DNA from: an uncultured Clostridia bacterium
GTDB taxonomy: Bacteria > Bacillota > Clostridia > Oscillospirales > Acutalibacteraceae
Direction: 5' to 3'
DNA length: 64,000 nt
Assembly (NCBI GenBank): GCA_947624285.1
Contig: CANQJS010000001.1
Location: forward strand, 62,001-126,000
Part shown: positions 34,064 to 41,424 of the stretch, piece after piece
How the letters are laid out: each line of letters starts with the position of its first letter
How positions within the stretch are numbered: position 1 is the stretch's first letter
Translations under genes and position numbers: made by a program
Notes under the pieces: generated by a model
Told to the model about the DNA's origin: nothing
The model's database searches: none
Seen by the model: only the letters and a program-made list of their open reading frames with translations

Positions 34064-34103
34064 TTTTTTATCACAAAACACTTCTTTTTTGGGATTAAGT
34101 ATA
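34064..34103 (+). promoter_or_regulatory. Candidate ECF-sigma promoter (site B)
   Basis: TTTTTTATCACAAAA-N14-GATTAAGTATA; identical boxes and spacing to site A. Confidence 0.6.
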
Positions 34104-34422
34104 ATGGAGAGAGTTATAAGAATTTATAAAAAATTTTAAATATAGTGAAATTTAAAAAAACAGTTGGAAAATGAGGTGATTTTCTTGAAGAAAAAAGTAA
34201 TATCGTGAGTCCGGCTATATTTATATCAATATTACTTCTGTACCTTCTTTTTTATATTTAATTTTAAGGAAGATTTGGTCAAAATTTTAAGAATTAATAA
34301 CAATTATGCATAATATTAAAAACTTTTCTAATTGCCATATATAACAAAGTAGTAAATTCATTTTATATGAATTTATAATAATTTTTTTAAAGGAGTAGAT
34401 TTTTATGTAAAAGAAAAAAGTA

Positions 34423-34842
34423 ATGTTCGTATCAGCTTTATTGAGCATTGTTTTGTGCTTTGGCATGTTAGGAGGTGTCACCGCCGCCTTTGCCGCCTCA
34501 TCTTATTCCGATACATTTCCTTTAAATGATAGTACGGGAAAGCGTTATGGTACGATTAGTGCAAGTATTACGAAAACAAAATTGACCGGTTCTACAAGTT
34601 TTGGTGGCAATGCCAAGGATCTTTATGTTTACGGGCTTGCGGCAAGAACCGATATGGCTACAAGCAACTTGCGCAATACCCAGTACAATGAAGATCATCA
34701 AACTAATAAAACCAACGGCAGAGCTAGTATAACGATTACAGCAGATTCCGGAAAAACATTTTATTCGGGTGTTGTTGCTCATTATGTTAAAACTGATTCA
34801 AATGCTGAATACGATTTAACAGACACCGTAGATCCCAGTTAA
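34423..34842 (+). CDS. Small secreted protein (possible pseudogene: stop at codon 2 of the RBS-proximal start)
   Basis: MFVSALLSIVLCFGMLGGVTAAFA-ASSYSD signal-peptide-like; well-placed AAAGGAG with ATG at 34405, but the second codon is TAA. Confidence 0.6.
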   Translation: MFVSALLSIVLCFGMLGGVTAAFAASSYSDTFPLNDSTGKRYGTISASITKTKLTGSTSFGGNAKDLYVYGLAARTDMATSNLRNTQYNEDHQTNKTNGRASITITADSGKTFYSGVVAHYVKTDSNAEYDLTDTVDPS

Positions 34843-34915
34843 AATTATTAAAACTTACTTTGAGATTAAATCATAATAGGCATAATTTTTAAGTTCTAAT
34901 ATAGCAATATCTTGC

Positions 34916-34956
34916 GGCGGTTGAATCAGCTCTGCTGCTTTCAACCGCCTTTTTTA
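34916..34956 (+). terminator. Intrinsic terminator/attenuator between secreted peptide gene and lipoprotein-ABC genes
   Basis: GGCGGTTGA-N16-TCAACCGCC followed immediately by TTTTTTT; inner CAGC/GCTG pairing. Confidence 0.8.
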
Positions 34957-34980
34957 TATTTAATTATAAGGAAGATCTCG

Positions 34981-36108
34981 ATGAAAAAAATTATATCGTT
35001 AATAGCCGCCATTTTTTGCATTTTCGCCGTGGCGGCGATTTCGGGTTGCTCCGATAACGCACCCGATCCCGTTGAAGTTTCGGTTTCCGATGAATATATT
35101 TTTGAACAGGATTGCCCAACTTTTATTACAAACAATACTTATGTCGCTTTAACAAAGGCGCCCAACGGCTATTACTATTTTTCCGATACCAATAAATTGA
35201 CACTGTTTGATACAAATTTGAAAAAATCCACTATCGTATGCGACAAAGCCGACTGCGCGCATAACGACGACTCATGCCCGGCATATTTTGGATTTAATAT
35301 GTCTAAACATTACTCTTCCATGCATCTTCAGTATTATAACGGAAGCCTGTATACCTTTTACAGCGAAACGGATAAGGACAATGTTATAAACCATTATATC
35401 GCGCGCGTATCGCTTGACGGCAGAGAGAAGGAAAAAAAGTGTTTTCTCTTTAAATCTATCGGCGAGGCGGATTGCAATATTTTTATACACAGAGGCTGTG
35501 TGTATTTTGACCGTATGGAATATTCAGGCGATATGCAAGCTGTGAAATTATACAAGACGGGGCTTGAAGCCGGAAATTCCAAGCCGCAGGAGATATTCTC
35601 CTATACGGGAAGAGATCCCTATTTTAAAGATCTTCAATTCTTCGGAAACCACTTGTATTTTACATATAACAGCGACGACGCCGCGACTAACGGCGTAATA
35701 CTCAATGATTACGACATTCGCAGCGGCTCTGTTTCGGAAATCAAGTTAAACAACTTTTCGGGATTGTTCGCCGTCTCGGGCAGAGAAATATATTACTATG
35801 ACAATACTGCTCGGGAATTTGTAAAATATGATTTGGATTTGAAAACATACACTTCATTTTACAAGGGTGAAAACGGCAGAATTTCCATCGACGGCGAAAA
35901 GCTTTATATCGACAGTTCAACCGATACACAGCAGAACGGACTGACCCATAAAGTTTTGGCTGTGGATTTAAAAACAAAGGAAACGACCGAATACAGCTTT
36001 AATAAAGAATACAGCATCTGCCGATTTGGCGGCAGCGATTATCTTATATTTGAATACCCCGACCCGTCAACAAGAAAAACGGAATTTGAATTTATCGAAA
36101 AGCAATAA
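34981..36108 (+). CDS. Lipoprotein, probable beta-propeller extracytoplasmic domain
   Basis: Lipobox FAVAAISGC-SDNAPDP; repeated LYTFYSE/LYFTYNSDD/IYYYDN/LYIDSS blades; CDKADCAHNDDSC cysteine cluster; RBS AAGGAAG upstream of ATG 34981. Confidence 0.78.
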   Translation: MKKIISLIAAIFCIFAVAAISGCSDNAPDPVEVSVSDEYIFEQDCPTFITNNTYVALTKAPNGYYYFSDTNKLTLFDTNLKKSTIVCDKADCAHNDDSCPAYFGFNMSKHYSSMHLQYYNGSLYTFYSETDKDNVINHYIARVSLDGREKEKKCFLFKSIGEADCNIFIHRGCVYFDRMEYSGDMQAVKLYKTGLEAGNSKPQEIFSYTGRDPYFKDLQFFGNHLYFTYNSDDAATNGVILNDYDIRSGSVSEIKLNNFSGLFAVSGREIYYYDNTAREFVKYDLDLKTYTSFYKGENGRISIDGEKLYIDSSTDTQQNGLTHKVLAVDLKTKETTEYSFNKEYSICRFGGSDYLIFEYPDPSTRKTEFEFIEKQ

Positions 36109-36125
36109 CAGAAAGGTTTTAAAAT

Positions 36126-36740
36126 ATGAAAAAAATATTGATAATCGCAGGCGTAATCGCATTGGTTGTCGGCGGTGCGTTTGGCGCTTATTTCGGTTAC
36201 GGCTCCTCAACTTTCCTCAACCCTTCAAACGAGGCGCAGCTTATCAAGTTTCTAACAGTTGATGAAGACAGCCCGCCTCCTTTAATACGAAAAACAAAAT
36301 ATGTGGAAGACGGTCAGGTGTTTGTTGTTTTATACGATTCATATGCTTACGGCGAGAAAAAGCTTTGCCTTATGCAATTCACTAAGAATAAATATTACAT
36401 CAACAGATACGAATATAAAGGTTCCGGGCGAATGTCTTATCCTTCGGCAGATGCAGCTATGCGTCTCGACCAAATAGCATTCGATGATGAATATATAGAA
36501 AAAGAGCTGCGTAATGAAGACGGAACAGAAAAAATGTTTTTCTGCGTATCCGCTAAAATCAGCGAGGGAAAAACATATGAATATACCGTTAAGCGTGACG
36601 GAGAAATCATAAAATCCGACAAGATTTCCAATTCAGACGATGATTATCTTGAAGTTTTTTCAGTTGATAATCTGTCCGAAGATTTGGATAGTGATAATTT
36701 TTGGCTTGACACTATCATTTTTGATTATAAAGTCACTTAA
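36126..36740 (+). CDS. Membrane-anchored extracytoplasmic protein, tandem paralogue 1
   Basis: N-terminal TM MKKILIIAGVIALVVGGAFGAYFGYG; homologous to the next two ORFs. Confidence 0.82.
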   Translation: MKKILIIAGVIALVVGGAFGAYFGYGSSTFLNPSNEAQLIKFLTVDEDSPPPLIRKTKYVEDGQVFVVLYDSYAYGEKKLCLMQFTKNKYYINRYEYKGSGRMSYPSADAAMRLDQIAFDDEYIEKELRNEDGTEKMFFCVSAKISEGKTYEYTVKRDGEIIKSDKISNSDDDYLEVFSVDNLSEDLDSDNFWLDTIIFDYKVT

Positions 36741-36799
36741 ATTCTCAAAAGGCATTCTTTTAACGGCTTTCCTTCGCTCAAACAGAAAGGTTTTAAAAT

Positions 36800-37393
36800 A
36801 TGAAAAAAATATTGATAATCGCAGGCGTAATCGCATTGGTTGTCGGCGGTGCGTTTGGCGCTTATTTCGGTTACGGCTCAACTTTCCTCAACCCTTCAAA
36901 CGAAACGCAGCTTATCAAGTTTCTTACAGTTGATGAAGACAGCCCGCCTCCCCTGATACGAAAAACAAAATATGTTGAAGACGGTCAGGCATTTATTGTT
37001 TTATACGATTCATATGCTTACGGCGAGAAATCGCTTTGCCTTTTTCAATTCACCAAGGTTAAATATTACAACAACAGATACGAATTTAGAGCTTCCACAC
37101 GAATGTCTTATCCTTGGGCAGATGAAGCTATGAGTCTTGACCAAATAGTATTCGATGATGAATATGAGGGAAAAGAGCTGTATCATGAAGACGGAACAAA
37201 AAAAATGTTTTTCTGCGTATCCGCTAAAATCAGCGAGGGAAAAACATATGAATATACCGTTAAGCGTGACGGAGAAATCATAAAATCCGACAAGATTTCC
37301 GATTCAGACGATGACTATCTTGAAGTATTTTCTGTTGATAATCTGTCCAATGATTGGGATGAAGTTGTCATTTTTGATTATAAAGTCACTTAA
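36800..37393 (+). CDS. Membrane-anchored extracytoplasmic protein, tandem paralogue 2
   Basis: Near-identical to the ORF at 37453, with a 300-nt identical core. Confidence 0.82.
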   Translation: MKKILIIAGVIALVVGGAFGAYFGYGSTFLNPSNETQLIKFLTVDEDSPPPLIRKTKYVEDGQAFIVLYDSYAYGEKSLCLFQFTKVKYYNNRYEFRASTRMSYPWADEAMSLDQIVFDDEYEGKELYHEDGTKKMFFCVSAKISEGKTYEYTVKRDGEIIKSDKISDSDDDYLEVFSVDNLSNDWDEVVIFDYKVT

Positions 37394-37452
37394 ATTCTCA
37401 AAAGGCTTTCTTTTAACGGCTTTCCTTCGCTCAAACAGAAAGGTTTTAAAAT

Positions 37453-38046
37453 ATGAAAAAAATATTGATAATCGCAGCTGTAATCGCATTGGTTGTCGGC
37501 GGCGTGTTTGGCGCTTATTTCGGCTACGGCTCAACTTTCCTCAACCCTTCAAACGAGACGCAGCTTATCAAGTTTCTAACAGTTGATGAAGACAGCCCGC
37601 CTCCCTTAATACGAAAGACAAAATATGTTGAAGGCGGGCACACATTTATTGTTTTATTCGATTCATATGCTTACGGCGAGAAATCGCTTTGCCTTTTTCA
37701 ATTCACCAAGGTTAAATATTACAACAACAGATACGAATTTAGAGCTTCCACACGAATGTCTTATCCTTGGGCAGATGAAGCTATGAGTCTTGACCAAATA
37801 GTATTCGATGATGAATATGAGGGAAAAGAGCTGTATCATGAAGACGGAACAAAAAAAATGTTTTTCTGCGTATCCGCTAAAATCAGCGAGGGAAAAACAT
37901 ATGAATATACCGTTAAGCGTGACGGAGAAATCATAAAATCCGACAAGATTTCCGATTCCGACGGTGATTATCTTGAAGTTTTTTCTGTTGATAATCTTTC
38001 CAATGATTGGGATGAAGTTGTCATTTTGGATTATGAAGTCACTTAA
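37453..38046 (+). CDS. Membrane-anchored extracytoplasmic protein, tandem paralogue 3
   Basis: Near-identical to the ORF at 36800. Confidence 0.82.
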   Translation: MKKILIIAAVIALVVGGVFGAYFGYGSTFLNPSNETQLIKFLTVDEDSPPPLIRKTKYVEGGHTFIVLFDSYAYGEKSLCLFQFTKVKYYNNRYEFRASTRMSYPWADEAMSLDQIVFDDEYEGKELYHEDGTKKMFFCVSAKISEGKTYEYTVKRDGEIIKSDKISDSDGDYLEVFSVDNLSNDWDEVVILDYEVT

Positions 38047-38103
38047 ATTCAAAAGGCATTATTTTAACGGCTTCCCTTCGCTCAAATAGGATGATGATTC
38101 CAG

Positions 38104-40491
38104 ATGAAAAACTACGAAATCGCAAGAATTTTCAGAAATAAGATACTCATATCAATATTGTTGGTTTTCATTGCATTGCAGCTTATGATAACGGCGAGCA
38201 TTGAAACGAACAATTTAAAATATTTATATAATTCCGACGGACCTGACGAGTATTCCGAAATATACAGTGAATATTTACAAGATGACGGAGATAAAAAAGG
38301 CGAGCTGTATGAGGGGCTCGAGAATGTAGAAGATGTTATTGGCGACCCCGAAGATATTCTCGGAATGGACTTTGTGCGCGAGCTGTATCCCGACGCCGTA
38401 AAATATTATGAAGAAAACAGGGACAATATTGATTTTGAAAAAATAAGAGCTTTCAGCAGTATAAATCGTGATCGTAAAAGCAAGCTCGATTATCTCAGCC
38501 AATATCACGACTATATTGAGGATATCATCTCTCAAGCGGAGGATAAATCCGGATTTTCTGTTTTTCAAAACAGCTCTTTTTCCACGAGAAACATAAAAAA
38601 GACAGCCGACGATTACGGCAAAACACAAAATTTTGTTTTAACCGAAACGAACACCGCCGCGTTTGATAATGCGATCGCGAATGAATTTTCGGGCTATTTT
38701 TCACTTATCATATGTTTAATATTTTCTGTTTTCGCTTTCAAAAGCCGTAATACCGAAACGGAGCTGTGTATCAGAAGCTGTAAAAACGGCAGAATATCCC
38801 TGCTTTTTAAAAGAATTCGGGCGATGGCGTTATTTACGGCTCTGACTGTGATTTTGGTCAATATATCCAACTATCTCTATTACGGATATATATACGGCTA
38901 CGATCTCGATTGGTCGGCAAATGTCAGATCATCCGCGCTTTTTGCAAACTTTTTGTATAACATAAATTTCGCGCAAGCCGCCGTTGTGATTTTGATATTT
39001 AAATTTGAAGCTTTATTCCTGATTTCTCTCATAACATACCTTATCTTTTATTCGGTTAAAAACTTTGGAATGGCTTCAATCGCCACAGCCGCTTTTCTCA
39101 TCGTTGAAAATCTGTTATATAACCTCGTTCCGATATACAGCCCGCTTTCCTTTTTCAAAGTGGCTAATCTCTTTTATTTCTTGGAGCCGACTGCCGCGCT
39201 GAAATATTCCAACATTTCGATATTCGGCTTTCCGTTTAGAGCTGAAATGGTTTTCACGGTTTCCGCGTTTATATTTATCATTCTGTTTTCAATGTTGAAT
39301 GCGCTTGCGGTTAAACTCAGTTATCCTATAAAGAGCAAAAGTAAATTGGAATATCGCTTAAATTCCTTTACCGTAAAAGCCGAAAATCTTTTAAATCGAC
39401 TGAAAAGCAAAATTTTTTCAAAGCATATTGAAACATATAAATTTTTATTTTCTCAGAAAATGATCGTTGTATTCATTATCTTTGCGATAATTTTAGCAAA
39501 CGGTTATTCCTTCGGCGAATACGGCAGAAGCGCCGTCAACGGTTATCTCAACACATTTTACAATGATTACGGAGGCAAGCTGAATGACAAGGCGCTGAAA
39601 AGCATTGAAAAAACCGAATCGATGCTGAGCGCGGCGCAAGAAGAAAGAGATAGTTATTATAACGATTATCTTCAAGAAAAAATAAGCGAAGATGAGTACT
39701 ATTTAAAGATCTCCTACTTACCCGAATACAATACCGAGGAAAAAGCAATAGGCATATTGCGTTCTCAAATTGATTACATCAACGAGGAGCTTTCAAACGG
39801 ATTTGAGGCATACCTGATTCCTCAAGATGATTATAACACATTGTGTGGTGTTGAATCTCTTGATTACGAAAACAGCTTTTCTCTTTATCTTATCATAATT
39901 GCGCTGCTTTTTACCTACGGCATAACGGCAAGCGACAAGAATAAAAATATTTTAACGATTCTGCATTCATGCAAATACGGAAGAAAACGGCTGTTTTATA
40001 AAAAGGCTTCGCTGTTAGCGGCAAGCACGGTATTGGTCTATGCCTTTTGCGTAGTATTCAGATTGCTGTATTACCGTAATTATATTCATCTCAAATATTT
40101 GTCCGCTCCCCTGCAAAGTCTTGAGACTTTCGCTCAGTTCCCCATAAAAATAAGTATCCTTAACTATTATATAATTATAAATCTTGTTAGGCTGGTAATG
40201 CTGCTGGCTGTTGAATTTGTTATGCTGTATATATGCGTTCGATTAAGCGCGCAGACGGCGTTGATTACAAACACTTGCATTTTTGCGGTGCCGTCTGTTT
40301 TTATGATAATGGGAGCAGACTTCGCAGCCGATTACTCTGTTATAAAGTATCTGAATTTTTTGAACGGCTATCTTGAGAGCGGAACACGAAGTATAAATAT
40401 ATATTGGATCGAATTGGCAGCGGCGGCGGCAATTATGTTTATCTTTATTTGGCTTGCCCGCAAAAAGTTTACCGTAACAGGGAGAAAGTAA
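38104..40491 (+). CDS. Large ABC-2-like permease, apparently a fused tandem of two permease domains
   Basis: Two TM/extracytoplasmic/TM modules; the repeated cytoplasmic motif TELCIRSCKNGRISLLFKR and KNILTILHSCKYGRKRLFYKK follows the second TM of each half; stop adjoins the ATPase start. Confidence 0.75.
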   Translation: MKNYEIARIFRNKILISILLVFIALQLMITASIETNNLKYLYNSDGPDEYSEIYSEYLQDDGDKKGELYEGLENVEDVIGDPEDILGMDFVRELYPDAVKYYEENRDNIDFEKIRAFSSINRDRKSKLDYLSQYHDYIEDIISQAEDKSGFSVFQNSSFSTRNIKKTADDYGKTQNFVLTETNTAAFDNAIANEFSGYFSLIICLIFSVFAFKSRNTETELCIRSCKNGRISLLFKRIRAMALFTALTVILVNISNYLYYGYIYGYDLDWSANVRSSALFANFLYNINFAQAAVVILIFKFEALFLISLITYLIFYSVKNFGMASIATAAFLIVENLLYNLVPIYSPLSFFKVANLFYFLEPTAALKYSNISIFGFPFRAEMVFTVSAFIFIILFSMLNALAVKLSYPIKSKSKLEYRLNSFTVKAENLLNRLKSKIFSKHIETYKFLFSQKMIVVFIIFAIILANGYSFGEYGRSAVNGYLNTFYNDYGGKLNDKALKSIEKTESMLSAAQEERDSYYNDYLQEKISEDEYYLKISYLPEYNTEEKAIGILRSQIDYINEELSNGFEAYLIPQDDYNTLCGVESLDYENSFSLYLIIIALLFTYGITASDKNKNILTILHSCKYGRKRLFYKKASLLAASTVLVYAFCVVFRLLYYRNYIHLKYLSAPLQSLETFAQFPIKISILNYYIIINLVRLVMLLAVEFVMLYICVRLSAQTALITNTCIFAVPSVFMIMGADFAADYSVIKYLNFLNGYLESGTRSINIYWIELAAAAAIMFIFIWLARKKFTVTGRK

Positions 40492-40492
40492 T

Positions 40493-41356
40493 ATGGAACT
40501 TGAAATCATCGGCTTAACAAAAAAATACAATGACAATACGGCGCTCGATAATTTTACCGGCAAATTTTCTTACGGAATATACGGGATTCTCGGTCCAAAC
40601 GGATCGGGTAAATCTACTCTTTTTAATTTGCTTACCGATAATCTTGTTCCAACCGCCGGAAAGATACTGCTTGACGGTAAAAGTATTTTGGAAATGGGCG
40701 GCGAATACAGAGCGCGCCTTGGATATATGCCTCAGCGTCAGGGCTTTTATGAGGATTTCACGGCAAAAATGTTTCTAAAATATTTTTGTTCTCTCAAGGG
40801 AATCAAGCCTAAAGATAAATATGTTGAGCAAATTCTTGAAAATGTTAATCTGTTGGATGTAAAAAATTCAAAGATTTCCTCTCTCTCCGGAGGGATGAAG
40901 CAAAGGCTTCTCTTTGCGCAGGCAATTCTGAATGATCCCGAAATCCTGATTTTGGATGAGCCTACGGCAGGACTTGATCCAAAGGAAAGAATAAACTTCA
41001 GAAATATGCTTGCGTCTTTATCGAAAAATAAGATAATTCTCATAGCAACGCATATCGTTTCGGACATAGAAAGCATTGCCGATAATGTTGTTTTGCTCAA
41101 AAAAGGAAAAATACTTATTCGGGATTCGCCTGAAAATCTGATGAACAGCATACAAAACAAGGTTTACGAAATTCGCGGCTCGAAAGATGAACTTCTTAGT
41201 AAAAGAAGCGAAACGGGCATGGGAAATATAATTCACGATCAAAGCGGAATTGCTTTAAGGGTCGTAACCGATGAGCCTTATGAGAACTGCATTCCCGTAG
41301 AAAACAACATTTCTCTTGAAGATGTTTATCTTTATTACTTTGAATATTTAAAATAA
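40493..41356 (+). CDS. ABC transporter ATP-binding protein
   Basis: GPNGSGKSTL, Q-loop, LSGGMKQRLLFAQAIL, ILILDEPTAGLDP, ATHIV. Confidence 0.95.
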   Translation: MELEIIGLTKKYNDNTALDNFTGKFSYGIYGILGPNGSGKSTLFNLLTDNLVPTAGKILLDGKSILEMGGEYRARLGYMPQRQGFYEDFTAKMFLKYFCSLKGIKPKDKYVEQILENVNLLDVKNSKISSLSGGMKQRLLFAQAILNDPEILILDEPTAGLDPKERINFRNMLASLSKNKIILIATHIVSDIESIADNVVLLKKGKILIRDSPENLMNSIQNKVYEIRGSKDELLSKRSETGMGNIIHDQSGIALRVVTDEPYENCIPVENNISLEDVYLYYFEYLK

Positions 41357-41380
41357 ATTATCAGATAATTGCACAACAAA

Positions 41381-41408
41381 AATCCGGCTGAAAAGCCGGA
41401 TTTTTTTA
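41381..41408 (+). terminator. Intrinsic terminator of the ABC operon
   Basis: AATCCGGCT-gaaa-AGCCGGATT followed by TTTTT. Confidence 0.88.
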
Positions 41409-41424
41409 TAGCGATAATTATAGA

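Larger units (their letters stand above)
36107..38090 (+). repeat. Tandem triplication of a ~653-674 bp gene-plus-RBS unit
   Basis: Three consecutive units each begin AACAGAAAGGTTTTAAAATATG; period 674 (copy 1 to 2) and 653 (copy 2 to 3). The spacer (..AAAAGGCATT/CTTTTAACGGCTT..CTTCGCTCAAA) is retained after each copy. Confidence 0.95.

Noticed and set aside
34405-34413. Genetic-code reassignment of TAA
   Set aside because: Other genes here (for example spoIIIAE and the tandem paralogues) end normally at TAA, so recoding of one codon-2 TAA is unlikely.
36107-38090. CRISPR or short-unit repeat array
   Set aside because: The repeat units are ~650 bp coding genes with RBS, not short direct repeats with unique spacers.
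34423-41356. Lactococcin-972-type bacteriocin locus
   Set aside because: Architecture (small secreted protein, large membrane protein, ATPase) is reminiscent, but I cannot show sequence similarity to Lcn972 or its FtsX-like membrane partner; kept only as a comparison to test.
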